Below are positions 1 to 13,800 of a DNA stretch of 64,000 bases, in pieces. The translations under genes and the position numbers were made by a program. The first letter of the stretch is position 1. Each line of letters opens with the position of its first letter. Below the pieces are notes generated by a model. That model was not told the origin of the DNA, did not search any database, and was given only the letters and a program-made list of their open reading frames with translations. The stretch comes from Tyto alba. Its lineage: Eukaryota; Chordata; Aves; Strigiformes; Tytonidae. The stretch is taken from positions 4,650,001-4,714,000 of the forward strand of contig NW_024881329.1 of the NCBI RefSeq assembly GCF_018691265.1, read 5' to 3'.

Positions 1-3000
1 TACTGCCCCCCATCTTCCATATAACAGCAGTACCTGTGATTTCTAGAAAGGATGTTTGAAATCCAATGAGTATGACTGTCAACTCCCTGTGGCTCCCTTA
101 GAAGCCTCAGCCTGCAAGAACAGGAGCAGGAGTAGCATAGGAGCAAGCAAAAAAGTAGTTTAGACTATTTACAGGGCCAACAAAATGTTTAGAAGAGACA
201 GCACCAAAGTTTGTCAATACTACCTGATACAATTGCACCAAAGTCATACTAAAACACATTTACCACATCATTTCTCATTAAGATAAGGTCCTATTTCACT
301 CTCACAACTGCAGCTCCTAACAGAGCTACACAACTTTGTATCCTGTCGTTCCAGCTGGCATGGGAGCCAGTTCAACAAGGTTATTTCCTCCTGCAGCTGA
401 AATACAGCTAGGAATTGCACCAAATGAGGCCCTCCCTTCTCACCACTCGGACACAGTGGGGAAACCCTTACAACTACAGCAGCAAATCAATGTGCATGTT
501 TCTCCTCCACCTGCAAAATTTGGCCCTCCTACTCTGACCTCTTCCCATAGTTCTCAAAACACAACACCACCGCAGCTTGGAAAGGCAGCTGCGGTGCAGG
601 TGATTTTAAGAGGCTACAGCTGGCACCATGCTGTCTATTTTTGGCTCCTTAAGGAACCCATCACACCCCAGGGCAGTATGGTACTGCAAAGCTATTCTAG
701 CCAAGGCAAATCATGAAGTTCCTCGGGCTCCCCCTTGGCCCTCAGGAAGAAGAATGAAGAAAAGCATTGTTGCCAATCCATGCAGTTGTGCTACACACAG
801 CCCAAGAGTATGGAAAGTTCTAGCTCAGGAGGTGTTTGGGGACTGTATACAGCCTTAATAATTTTTAAATTAATACTTCATCTAACAAAGAATGATGAAA
901 CATTAGAGAGAGGGATTTTGAACAAGTATAGTCATAAAAGGTTGTTTCACAATGCTGTCAAAAAGTCACGGCTTCTAACTCTGCTCTGGCTATTAGGGGC
1001 ACTGCAGGTTGTTAAGAGTGAAACTTAAAATATTTGGTATCGCTTCTGAAGCAGCAGGTATGCTGTGCTCTCGGGATCAGCTGCATCTTTAAATGTTATA
1101 GAGCTGCTGCAGTCTGAAAAACTGCATTCCTTCAATCTGTTCTAGTGCTGCGGGTCAACCATCAATTCCTTAGGTAGCAATAGGTTCGGAAGCTATTCCG
1201 GAAATGTTCATCTGGAGAGCTGTTTGCAAGTGATGGAGGTGCAATGCAGCATCCTGCCACTCTGAGCACCACACACTTTGGGGGCTACATTAAAAGCAAT
1301 CTCTTCCTTAGCTCTGCCCTATTTTTGCTCTGTTGCAAAGCACAACTTGCAAAACAATCCACAGCATCAAACTTGACAGAAGTTACCCTTAAAAAAGAAA
1401 GGGCAAGATTAATCAGCAATTTTTAGAAGATTTGAGCAAATATTAGCAAGCAGCTCTGGCATTTTAAGTTTCCATTAGCAAAAGAATAAAGCTGAAGAAA
1501 ACATTTTAATATCAACATCTTGCAGCTGTATTTTGTTCTCCCGTGGTAAAAAGCTTAAATCAATGTCTTGCAGCACAGGAAATAATCAGAGGAGGAGACA
1601 AATGTAGTGTTTCAACTTAGATCATTGCAACAGTTAATTGAGCATTTTGTGACAGCAAGCAATTTACTAAGTACATTTTCACATAATTAAGCAGCAAACG
1701 AAGCACAGTCCACAGGAGCTGCACATTTAATTGTCAGCAATTATATTACAAAGCGCTTTACACATATATATGTGTGTATACAGACCTATCTTTATATACT
1801 TACTGTGCAGCAAGGCATGGGTGTTACGTTGGTCTCAAAACAATTGGTTTACAGCCCCAGGCAGAGCAACCTTCCTCTCACTCTCATCTCGGGCAAGTCA
1901 GTGTTTCTGGAAGGTGGCCAGGCAAGATCAGATTCATCAGCCAATAAAATTGTCTAAAGCTGCCGTTCCACAGGAGACCGTTCCTCTGGCTGCAGACTCA
2001 GGAGCAGCCAATAAAGAAGAAAATCAGCATCAGATTGCGGGCGAGCATTTTGCCCCATACTGAGGGTCTGCTTTCCAAAAATCCGGCTTGCCCCTGCCTG
2101 TGCTGCTGTACATAGTCATCCTGCATGAAAAACAACTTGCACTTGACTTGTCTGGCTAAAATAGATGCACAGCTATTCTGAACACTGACCAGGGTAAAGG
2201 AATCAGTTAAGCAGGTGCCTCATGTGCTGGGAAGCAAAATAGCAACATCCGGAGCCATGAATTTATGCTGCTAGTGGGGGTACCACATCAGACCCAGCTT
2301 TGTAGGGGGCGGTGGGAATTATGCTCAAAAAACCTAGCAACAGAGATGTTGTTCGTGGTGGGAAGTGTGGAGACCATTGAAATCTTACCTCTATTTTATC
2401 TTCCAGAGCTGGACCTGCTGCAGCGTGAAGCTATCCTGCCCTCAGACCCACATATTCATCCTGGACTTCATTGTTGTTCGGAAGAGCCCTTGGTTTCACC
2501 CTGACAATCCTATGGCAGCAGCAAAATATCCCAGTGCGGAACAAGACTTTGCAGAGGTGCAGGCAGAGCTGGCTGACATCCGGTGACATCCAGGAAACCT
2601 TAGATCTTGCCTTTACTAGGAAAACCAAAAAATATCAGTCTTAGTATGTGTTAGCTAACCTACAGTATATCCTAAAGATGACAAGGCATTTGTTGCCTTT
2701 ATGCATGTTGGCAGGTCAGGAAAGGCCTTAGGTGGTCTTTACTTCTAAATTACCACTAGGAGGAAGACCAGGCCTGTATGTCACCAGTCTGAAAATGTGT
2801 ACTTTGACAGCAGATGACCCATTTTGCTATGAAATCTTAATAGTGAAAAAGCACAAGTGGTCTCTGCACACTGTGTTGCTCTCTTGCTGGCATTTACTTC
2901 TCCTAACTTCTAGGGGGTAAAAACTATTTGGAATTGTTTCCACAGAAGTTTTGCACCAAGGTGCTTCATCTGCAAAACTGACTCGCCACCTGATCCGAGG

Positions 3001-6000
3001 GCAGTCCAGGCCAAGGCCCACGTTTCCAGCAACACTTATTTCAGTCTCCTAACACAAGTGAAAAGCAAATACCATCCAGTCTTCACCAGTAATATTACAT
3101 GCCCTCATGTACGTGTGTTAGAGGCTAAAGTTGCCTGTAGTGCAGGCAACCCCTTGGAAAGTTAAGAAAGCAGAAAGCTACAACACACCTTGAAATGGGA
3201 GAAGTTTCTTCATGAAATAGCAAATGGTAAGGAAAAAGGAGTTGTATTAGAATAGGGTCAGCAAGATCAACTTTAACAATAACCGCTTTTCCCTTTCATG
3301 TGCCATTGCCTTTAATCTCCTGTTTTGATATGGATATATTTTCACTTATTTATGCAAGACAGTGCTACCTCTGCTCTCTTTACATGCTGATACTACAGCC
3401 CTTTGGAGGACCCCAAGCCAAAGATGCTACCCCCAGAGCTCTGAAGGTTGTGTTACACTGGAGGAGCTGGAAAAGAGGCTCCTAATGAGCCTCAGTATGC
3501 TAAAATCACACAGCACAGAGGCTCAGCCTAACTGAATTTAACAGCCTGGACTTTGTACTCTGATCTTGGAAAGCTACATATGCAAGCATTTATGATCTGG
3601 ATTTTCCTTTGATGTATATTGGCATAGACCCACGCCAATTCACATAGGCTTTTCCTCCAGCTGGGGATCTTCTGCTATCTTTGGAAAACGTGGGCTTTCA
3701 TTTGAAGTCACTGTACTCTGCCATATTGCCCAGTCAATGGCAGTGCTGGGCAGGGAGCATATACCACCCTGAAGGCAATTACATGCTGGGTGCTCCTCAA
3801 AGAGGGTCTTGGTGCTGTGGAAAGAGGCTTGTCAAGCAGTAGCTTCACAAAACAGTGTCTTGGCTGCAAGGAGGAGCAGGACGTATACTTACTGGAAGCA
3901 GACATCTTAAGGAAACTAAGGAAAACACGAGAAACAAGTGAGGAGCCCCCATTCCTTAAGCATCAGGAGAGCACAAAGCCAGCAGCAGTCCAGGGCCCAC
4001 ACCAGTGGTATATGAAAGAGGGGGACGCCAAGCAGGTTGCCACAGCAGCCTACCTCCAGGAACTTCTTAATTTTCATATAGCTGATAAAAGAAAAATCAG
4101 TCAGCCAGGCAGCTGTGCTGGTATCCCAATACCCACTGGCAAGCATTGGGTTGATTTATTCTGCAAGTTGCGCACAGAAACCAGTAAATACCTATGTTTT
4201 CTCCTCCTGTGTATTTGGAGTGTGGTTAAACTGCACAGAGAGCCACTAATGCAGGATTTGGTTTATCGTTCATCATAAACTTTAGTTTCAGTGTTTAAAT
4301 GCAGTAATGGAGAGCATTTTCTAAGCTGATTTCTATGCATATTTGAGGTGGTTTTGGCTCTAATTAATTTGGAACAGGACAGGGAGTTCAGAAATTTTCC
4401 TTTTCTCTCTCACATCCCTGTGTCCCACTTTACTTTTAAAGTGGTAAGGCCCATCTAGATGAAGGCACTAGGAGGAGAAGGGAGAGAAAGAAAAAAAAAT
4501 CTAGCTGAATTAGGGACAGCTGACATGGCATTTCACCATCACAATAGTGTGCTCAAAGCTTTTCAGAAACCGTAACATGAGTGGCCATGCAAATCAGTGA
4601 GTCACTGCAACAGCTGAAGGGGAAAAACCCCTACAGGGGGGAATAAAAGAAAAAAGCAGAATATTGCTCACCTGCTGAACCTGCTCACTGAGGAGTTTCC
4701 ACAGCATGCTTGCGCTTTGCCTGGCCAGAGCACATTTTTATTCTCTTCAGTGTATTTATCCTTAAGATGGCTTTGTGAAGTAGGGCGTTACTTCAGGGAA
4801 AGTTAGATTACTTTCTTACTACTGGGGGAGCCCAGCAGCATGCGGGAAGCCTACGACACATCAAGGAGCTGAATCATATCTTTGTAGTTACAGCTAAGGC
4901 TGTTAAAACTGCGTTGGGCTCCTCTGTAACACAAGATCAAAAGCTGCTTCCCTCTTCCCCATCCCTTCCAGCACCTGAATATGCAGCTGCATCTGTGTGT
5001 CCTCAGTGCAGTCTTAGCCTTTTAACAGCAGTCTTCTGGTTTTGCATATTTTATGAACTAGGTATTTGCATTTTTAAAAAAATTATATTTTTATATATAT
5101 AGATGACCTCAATGTTTAAAGAGAACATACTGATTTTTTGGGGGGACAGCTGTTTTATACTCAAGCCTTCACACCTACTTTGTGCACAAGTGACAGTTGG
5201 GATAGTGTCACTTGCCATAGTTTTACCCTTTATAGCAATGAATGATGAAAGAACCTGTATAGGAAAAAATAGTAAAACAGTCAGAAGAACTCAGACTGTT
5301 TTTCCCCCACCTCTAGTCTAAGCAATCCCTGCTCGAGAGTACTGGTCTTTCAACTCCAGAAACATGGAAAATCCAAGTCCAACCCTAGGCAAAGAACCAC
5401 AATACACACCAGAAAGCATGCATCAGTCCTAAAGCAGAAGAATGCAGCCTGCAGAGAGTAACAGAAAATTATTTCACTGTGTATTGTTTACACCTGTGAA
5501 AAGTAAGATACCGTCTCCTGGAGCAGGCAGGTTAGCAGGCATGAAATCAGGTGGCCTTTGCTTTAAAGGGGAAGGCTGCTTTGGGGAGGGCAGAGCTTGG
5601 AAGGAGACAGGATCGAAGGACTGGTGTTTCACTCATGTGAAGGGTGTAGGAGTGGTAAGGAAGTCTCAGTGCTCAGCTCCTGGTGGCTTCACACAATCCT
5701 GCTCCACGTGTAGCCAATGGTGAGCAAAAGGGATGAAGCCATCTCTGTTAAAGCTGGGGGTTATGTGTGTCAAGAGTAGCTGTACCATCTATCTGTAATA
5801 AACACCTTCTGTGTATGGGGTCCTGTGATCTATCATGACAAATACCTAGCTTATTCATTAACACAGGAAAGGAGACCTTAAGTGATTCACAGTGAAAAAA
5901 AAAAAAAAAAGAAAAAAGTCACGTTGCTCAGAACTCACTTTGATTCAGATGAAGCAACTTTGCAAGTCTAATAGTGCAGCTTTTAGCCTTTGGTGTTGTT

Positions 6001-6423
6001 TACAGGAAAACTGAATTCAAACAGACCAGCCACAGGTTTGTTTAAAAAAAGGGGGGGACTGGGTTTCTGTTTACACCCCCTCACACACCTTAAATCAGTT
6101 TGAAACTACAGTATAGAGTTGTTGTCCTATGGTTGGCAGCCTCATTACCATCTGTAATGAATAGTAACCTCTTAAAATACAAATAATTTATGATATAACA
6201 GCAAATACAGTTTGGAAGGAAGGAGACATTTGGGGAAAAAGGGATCAGAAAAGGCTACAGTGAGTCAACATGGGTGCCTCTGTTTCCATGGAATTACAAG
6301 CATTACCCCACCCAACTTAACTGCAATCAAACTGCAGCCCAAATGACTGGGCTGACACTCAGCATGGGAAATATTGCATCAGCTTATCAAATAGGAATGT
6401 CTAATACTAAGCAAGGAGGGAGA
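1..6423. other. Intergenic, no supported gene
   Basis: Unique-looking, moderately AT-rich sequence. Open frames such as those at 336-716 and 3,790-4,278 (162 codons) have no recognisable domain and no convincing splice context. One weak exon-like segment at 2,407-2,586 is listed separately. A 16-A tract lies near 5,895-5,910 and a G run near 6,050. Confidence 0.6.
2407..2586 (+). other. Exon-like segment of unknown origin (weak)
   Basis: A good acceptor (CTATTTTATCTTCCAG) is followed by an open frame of about 59 codons to a TGA at 2,584-2,586. The frame ends with a protein-like stretch (HPDNPMAAAKYPSAEQDF, then AEVQAELADIR). I recognise no family and find no partner exons. It may be chance, a pseudo-exon, or the last exon of an unannotated transcript. 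Confidence 0.2.
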
Positions 6424-6530
6424 TCTCCCAGGTGGAGAGCGTGCTGGACTGGGACCCAGCAGGGACCAAATTTATTTTCCAGCTCAGTTGTTGATTTCTG
6501 TCCCACTCTAGGCAGAACCCTTAACTGCGA
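6424..6530 (+). mobile_element. MIR/CORE-SINE-like remnant
   Basis: Contains the ordered blocks GTGGAGAGCGTGCTGGACTG, GGGACC, a TTTTCCAGCTCAGTT stretch and a CTAGGCAGAACCCTTAACT stretch, in the order seen in tRNA-derived MIR-type SINEs (AGAGCACTGGACT... CCAGCTCTG... TTGGGCAAGTCACTTAACC). Diverged; recognised by eye only, so family and limits are uncertain. Confidence 0.45.
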
Positions 6531-7359
6531 GGGGGAGGAAATATGTATAAATAAATGACAAATTTTAGCAAACAGCTGTTCTGGCATAAATACCTTGTCA
6601 CATCCCATTTTATGCTTGTTGAAACAAACTTTACCCATGCTTCCTCTGCTGCACTTGGACTGATTTATCATGCATTATGTATGTTGCTCTGTCTCAGTGT
6701 TTAATTATTCATGAATCCCTCACCCCCTTTCCCCTTGCACTTGCGCAAGCATCAATCAGCATGATTCATCAACTCAAGCCCTTCGCTGCCACCAGCTCTC
6801 AAGGGTGTGAGCCTGCAGCCTGTCCCAGCTCTGGGCACAGCTAACTTCTGCCAGAGAAACCAAAATCCTGCATATTTACTGACCGGTTTGGTGCAGACCT
6901 TGGGAAGGCGTAGGAGCACCGTATTAGACCAGGAGGCTGCTGCATGGAAATGTGAGCCTCCCTGTGGGCTCCCTAACAGCTCTCCTGCCCCTTGAGCAGG
7001 TGCTGTGGGCTGGGGAGAGCCCAATGTACCCCCAAATGTGTGGTGCAGCCACAAACGCATGCCCCAGAAACCCCGATGCAAGGTCTGAAAGAACCTCCCC
7101 TCAGCCCCAAAATGGCGGGGGGCCCCACAGAGCTGCCTCAGCATCCTCTCCTGCCTGCCCCAGGACAACACCAGCACCGGAGGGCCCTGGGGCCACTCTT
7201 GCCTAGGATGGACTCCCTGTTTCTCTCAGCAACATTTTCACTTCGTTTCTACTTGGAGGGAAAGGTCTGAAGAGGGGAGACCTACCTGCTGGGTGCTCTG
7301 AGGGCTGGGTGACAGCTTCAGAGCAATGCCTGTCCTGTCCTGAGAATGGAGGGACTGGG

Positions 7360-7850
7360 GTAGGTTGGATGTGGCGGCCAGGTGGGACAAGGAGCCCAGA
7401 CCTAATGGCAGCATGGTGGCAAGGAGAAGGTCCACGCTGGGTGTCAGTGCCCAGATGCCAGGGGGCTGTGAGGAGAGGGGCCAGCCTGTTCCCGCCTGTT
7501 CCCGCCAGTTCTGGCTGGTTCCGGCCGGTTCCGGCCGGTTCCTGCAGCCCCACCACAGGGCACCGCCCAGCCCGTCAGCGACGCCGGTGGCACCTGTGGG
7601 ACAATGTTCCCCAGAAAGGGCACAACACACCCCGGGCAGAGAGGGGAAAGGTGAGAGGAAGAGCCCTGCCACAGCCGGGCCGGAGGAGCTGGGGCTGCCG
7701 GAGCAGGGACCCCCGCTCCCGCCGCGGTGTGAGGAGGGGGGAGAGGGACCGTTATGGCTGGGCACAGCCCCCTCAGCGTCACCCTGCGCCTCCCCGGGGA
7801 GAGGGGTTGGGAAGGAAGGAGACGAGTTGAGCCTGAGGTGAAAAGGGGTG
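7360..7850. promoter_or_regulatory. GC-rich, CpG-containing islet in intergenic DNA
   Basis: A GC-rich block with many CpG dinucleotides (roughly 20 in 7,490-7,770 by eye), contrasting with AT-rich surroundings. It includes GCCGCGG, repeated GGCCGG and an AAAGGTGAGA donor-like site on the plus strand near 7,648. It could be a CpG-island promoter of an unseen transcript or just a GC-rich repeat. The long ORFs on both strands reflect base composition and show no recognisable domain. Confidence 0.35.
7481..7540 (+). repeat. Six-unit decamer tandem repeat
   Basis: Six consecutive 10-bp units, all ending GTT or TT and converging on CCGGCCGGTT; the last two units are identical. Lies within the GC-rich islet. 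Confidence 0.9.
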
Positions 7851-10800
7851 AGGTGGGTGTGTGTTTTATTTTGTCTTTGTTTCTTGCTATGCAAGCATTT
7901 TAATCAGCAAGACATTAATTTTCTCCAAGCTGAGTCCATTTTGCACATGATGGTAATTGGTAGACAGTCTGTCTGTCTTCATTTTGGCCTACAAGCTCTT
8001 TTATCTTATTTTCTCCCCCATCCTGTTGGAGGGTGGGGGTCTAGCCAGCTGAGGTCAACCCACTGCATATTATTGTTTATCAAGCTACAAGCCTTGCACT
8101 TGTTCCTTTGTTTCCTGTTAGCTTTATGATTGTCTCTCCACTGTTTATTCTTCTTTAGATTTGCTGTACATCTTTTTGTGGGCAACACAGACAATTTCCC
8201 TGTGTGCTTCACTCCAGTGCACTCTGGTTTCTCCACATCTCTGTCTCAAGGTATGTGCCCTGAGGGTGGCAGGTACATCTTTGCTTTTGCAATAGTAGAA
8301 CACCTGTGTTTAGTCCACTGCTTTCAGGGCACTCATGTATAAGCCCATGAAATAAGATATTGCATATAGCATAGTAGCTCTTTCTGTGACCCCGTATCTT
8401 AAAAGTTGTTCTCAACTGCCAGTGCCACAGGAATCTTGCTCTAACTCAAGTATGTGCTCAACAGGATCATGCATGGGAGCCATGAAGAAAGGCTCCTTAG
8501 AAGAAAACCTTTGACGCCAGTCTGGTCCTTCCAAGTTAGCTCCACAGCGTGCAAGTCCATAGACACAGCCAATCTGAGGAAAAGTAAGAAATTCTGGCTT
8601 CTGTAATTTAAGTACCAGATACCATTGCTTGCCTTTTATTCCAGCCCCCATTTCCAAACAGCCACAAATAGATCTGTGTTAAAAAACGCCCTTTCTCCTC
8701 TTAGTAACAGTGATGTGCTGCAGTGTAGAAGAGGCGTACATCTGTTGTCACCACCATTCTGCTGGCCCAGAGCCCTCACCTGTGCTGAATTGCAACTTCA
8801 GTTAGCATGGAATGCCTCAGTCAGCATCACCGGTGAATGCAAGTATAATGTGCTCTTTTTTTAACTTTTAAGGCTTCCCCTCCACCTTGCATAACATTAC
8901 TCATCTTATCTCTTAATCTCCTACATGCAAAAAACAAGCTCTTTGTTCTGAAACCACACAGCTTTCATCTGCTACCAATGGGGAATCCATCTTGTTGCTG
9001 TGACTTCTGCCCTTTGAAATGAGTCCTCCCCACACCCGTTAGCAGGCAACAGGCCTGTGGCTGCATTCAGGATGCCTGCCTGGTTTTGGTTTACCAAATC
9101 CAGGGAGGATTGGAGGCAGCAGGCATACTCAGGGTGCCCACAAACCCCTCCTTGCAGCTGAAATAGTCAGCTTCCAGGGCAGAGGGATTAGCCCAGGTGT
9201 AGCAAGACTCTAATCACCACCATGTTTTCTGATTGTTTTCCGCCTTTGTTGGCAAGTTACTTAGGAGTAGTTAGCATTTCATTTAACTATACAAGTTATT
9301 TTGGGTTTTCCCATCCATTGTAGCACTATTGTATCTCCTGGTTTCCTGTGCTGTGGCTCTGCTTGGTGAGGAGGGCCCTGGGCTGCTCCTGGGGACCTGC
9401 CCATAACAGGGAGGCAGAGCCCTGCCAGTTCCTTTGCAAGGCACCATAGTGAAATGCTACTCTGTCCACTGTGACTTTCTGGGCTGTCCCCTCAGGTGCT
9501 TTTGCATAGCAAGAACCAGATCAAAAAGCCAGACACATCCTCAGACAACTGATTTACCCCAAACATCTCTTCCCCCACCCACAGTCTTTAGCACTGGCAA
9601 GTCCCCCTAGCCTGGCCACCCTTACGCCTGCTGCCTGTGACTTTGCACAGCTCCAACCCTCACCTTATGTTTCAGTTTCATCGCTGAGGTTATTTATTGC
9701 TGTAATTAGTCAATCAATTCTCTCATATGCGAACACTGAGCCATCCTGAGACTGTCACTTCAAAGTACTTTTGTCAGATTTGTCACCAATAATTAAACCA
9801 TCTCCACCCAAGCAGACTGCACTTTTGATCAAGAATAAGCAGTTTGCTCCTGACTGTGGGCCAAGGAAAGCCATGATTTGATCACAGTGCTGGCAGATGT
9901 CCTAGTGAGCAGGGGAAGCTCACTTTGTTATGCTTAGCAGCTCCTGCCTTTCAATCATGGGAAATCATAATTGGACTATTAGCATGTAAGAATTTTCCTT
10001 ACACGCCAGAAAAGTTAAAAGGCCACTGTCATCTTGGAGCATGATGCCTTCCCTATGGAGGCTGATGAGGGACTCCACACTAATCTCACCCTGCTGTTTG
10101 CCTGCTGGTTTCTGGTACAGTCCCAGGTTATTAAAATGATATATTCATTGCAATAGAGTTATTTAACTATGTAGAAATGCTGTGTTTTTCCTCTTCTCTG
10201 TTGTGTGCAACAAGAAGAGCACCACAGCCTCACTTCTGCAAACATCTGCAGTATACACCTGCAACAAAACACACAGGTTTTCCCCACCACAGCCCCTTGG
10301 CTCTGGCACGGAAGAGTGCATTCTGCTTCCCCCAGCCCTTGGGAAAGTGATTCGGCCCCACAGCACAGCTGCTGGTGAAGATGTTAATTAATTTTGCTAA
10401 TCCTTTTGGTAGTATTTTATAGGTGACTGTGTGTCTTTGTTAGTGATAGCAACATTCATTGTCCAGGCACGAAATTGACCATAAATCCCCCTGATTTTAT
10501 TCCTACTCCACCTGCTTTACTGAAAGGAACTACTTCTGAACATTTTGTAAAACTGCCTTCAAATGTCTTCTAAAAATTTTGTATCCAAGAAGTCCAGAAA
10601 ATGGTAGACAATTGCAAATGCTGCTTGTTAGGGTGACCATGGTCATCACACTGATGTCTTGTGCCTCACTCAGCTGCCGATTATATTTATCTCCTGCCTC
10701 TGGTCATATCATTGATTGCAAGCTCTCATCAGGAGATGGTCCTTCCCTCCCCTCAGCAGCTCTGTCCCCAGCCCAGAAAGCAGCCAGCTAGACTCCTCCA

Positions 10801-13800
10801 GAGCCACCCTGCCTTTTCTAAAATAAACTAAATAGCAAAGTCCTTGAAAGTTGAAATGTTCACTGAGTGAAAGCCCAATCCTGAGAAAAAAATTCAGTGT
10901 CGTGTTTTATCTGGGTGCAGAGAGAGCAGCCTGTGCAGACTGTCGTGCTGGGGGTTGTGTTTTCACAGGGATTCTGGCTCTACTTAGTAAAAGCACTTGT
11001 AGCAATTTTTTATATGAAGTAATCAATGTGTAACTACAATAATGTTTCATCTGGAACCAACTGACCATATTCTATAGAATAATACTTCTCTGTACTTCTA
11101 ATATCATTTAAAGCCAATGACTTTGAGACAGCCTTAAGGCCCTGGTTTGGTAATAACATTTTGCCTTCCTCAGATTGCCTTATAAAATTTCAGCCTACCA
11201 AGCCATGCACACTTACATCATATTGGAATAACTTGGCTAGAGCAAAAAAAAAAATTAAAAAAAAATGTAACTTCTATCTGTGAAATGGAAAGTTGAGTAC
11301 CTAAATACACGATAGATGGCTCAGTGCAATGCTCTTCAGGAAAAAGCATATACTCTCCCCAGCTGCTTAGAATTAGGCCCTAACTCAAATCTATAAATCA
11401 GGTAAGAGAATACTGGGGCAAAAATACATGTCTTATGTGAGTTGACTTATTTCAGTATCAAAAATCAACATATAGGAGCGCTATCAGTGTTAATTTGTCT
11501 TCAGTTCTAGATAGTTCAGGTTGCATCCATATATATTCACATTCCTTATTCTCCATCCCACCATTTTCTAACTGGGTGCTTAATTTTGCTGAAAAAAAAA
11601 GAGTAAGTGCAGTTTGCCAAGGCCCTCTGCAAGCTGTTTGCTCTGAGTACACCTCCGTTCCCTCTCTTGTCTGACTTGCAAGGGTAGGACAGCAGAGATA
11701 AGGTCATGTTCCCCGCGTGACAGAAACTGGTGCTTTCTTTGGATTTCTCAGTCTTTCAGTCCCCTTGACTACCAACACATTTTAGAGAAACAAAAATGGA
11801 ATATACTTCTAAATCCTGATTAAAACAGTCAACGTTCATCTTTACTTTAAATTGCTTTTTAAAAATGGCCAAATTGTGAAAAAATAAAATGGAAATAAAT
11901 TTCCAAGAAAGATTTTTTTTCAGGTACTGTGGAACTGTTCAGATCTTTGCTTGGTGGCATTTTGAAAAGGCAATGCTTTCTAAGACCCTAAAAAGCTCCT
12001 TTTCAGAATACCAAGTAGCAGCATCAAGTGTCTTAACAGAAATAACATGACTGGTACTAACATGCTGGCAGTGAGCTTGACAAATGAAAATATTGATGGT
12101 CTCACTGCACCTAACACTATGAAATCTAATTTGCCGGCATCTTAGTCACATTTTAGAAGATCACCATGTGGAGAAAAAGCAATTCAATACCTTTAGATGT
12201 GGCTTATTATTAAATGACAATGGTTTTAAAGGCTAGGCTGATCCTCAGCGTTCAGAAATTTTTCTCCGTGTTTTGGTAACTGGCCTCCAGAGCTCAGCGT
12301 TCCTCTAGCACGTGCCAACCTGGCCCGTCGCCCTCCACGCTGGGAGCATCGCTCAGGCCAGGGCAGCAGCCGAGAGCCACTCAGCCCCGCCAGCCCCTGC
12401 TCGGAGCAGATCTGCCACTGCTGATCCACGAGCACGGGAAGTTTGGGTGTGAAGCGTTATTTCTAGTTTTGATTTATTTCTCGTTCAAGGGCAGAGGGGT
12501 TTGTAAGCAGCTGGGTAGTTGGAGATACACCTTCCAGCAGATTCAGAGCATTTGCTGAAGCTCCCTCACACACCCATCTCCATTCTAAATATATATATTT
12601 TTTATAAGCACAGCTGTCACTAGAGCTTTGCATTGAAATCTTGCTGTATATCAGGCTGGAGGTGGAAGAAGCCAAAGTAACTCAGCAGATGTTGCCGGAT
12701 GCTTTAAAAAGTGCATTTAAAACCTCCCTAAGGACCTATGTAAAAAACAGCACCGAAGAATCACAGTTAGTGTTTTACACACACACACATAAACAGATCC
12801 ATTAACTGAAATAGCCTTTTAACTGTTACTCATATTGAGCAGTATGAGCAAGCATGTCATTGTTTGCTGCCTTTATTGATGTATCTGCACTGTCTTCAGC
12901 AATCCTGTAAACCTGTTATTGCTGGGAAGAGCTGAGGAGCAGACTGATAAGCTGGGAAACAAGCACACAGCCGATAATGCCAAATAACCAGCTCCAGGAT
13001 GGTCCAAGCCCGAGCCCTTACACCTTGGACTACACGCACCATCAGAAAACGTCTGTATCAGCAAGACTCAAGTGTAAGAGCACTTCCCAAGGAAGCAAAG
13101 GATTATTTGCCATTGCCAGGCTATTGCTGAATTTGTTTCTGAAAAAAGTCATCTGATCAGGTGTATAGCACACTACAGATGAGCATGAGGTACCCAGCCC
13201 CTGCACAGCAGGTACCCAGCCCCACGCAGGCACAGGGGCCAGGGCTTAACCACTGGCCTGGGCCAGGGCTGGAGGGGACAGGCTTTGCACCTGCAGCACA
13301 GGGAGAAGGAAGGGGAAAGAGCACAGAGGGAGGACATTGGAGTCTGGGAAGTGAAAAAGCCAGCAGCCTGGGCAGGAAAAGCTTTGCCTGGAAAGAACAG
13401 CGGTATCATGTGCCATCTGGAGGCTCACAGCAGAAATGAACTGTCTGTATTTCCTTACTGGAGAATTATTATGAATAATTATTATGAATAAATGGGCTTC
13501 TGCCAAGTAACAGGGACAAAGAACAGGCCCGAATCCTGAATCTTTTTCTTCAGATCAAACAAACAGTCTGTGGGCCTCCAAGCTTCTCCCTCTTGTGAGA
13601 TGTGCAAACAGCTCCTTCCCTTCTGCCAGCAGAGCAGGCAGGAAGCGGCTCCTCCTGCTTCCAAGGCAGGTTTTCTGCTTCATTTGCCTCCTCCTCCCTC
13701 GCAGGCTGGGGGCTGGCACGGGCGAAGAGTTTGCCCAAACCAAGAGGAGGAAGAATGGAATGAAGCACAGCAATGGAGAGAGACACTGTTTGGTACCAAC

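Noticed and set aside
3790..4278. 162-codon plus-strand ORF
   Set aside because: No recognisable domain, splice context or codon pattern; within the range expected by chance in 64 kb of six-frame translation.
7238..7894. 218-codon minus-strand ORF and overlapping plus-strand ORFs
   Set aside because: Open in several frames because of high GC and low stop-codon density; low-complexity Pro/Ser/Gly content and no domain.
8412..8657. 81-codon minus-strand ORF that looks somewhat protein-like
   Set aside because: No recognised family and no convincing splice sites around it.
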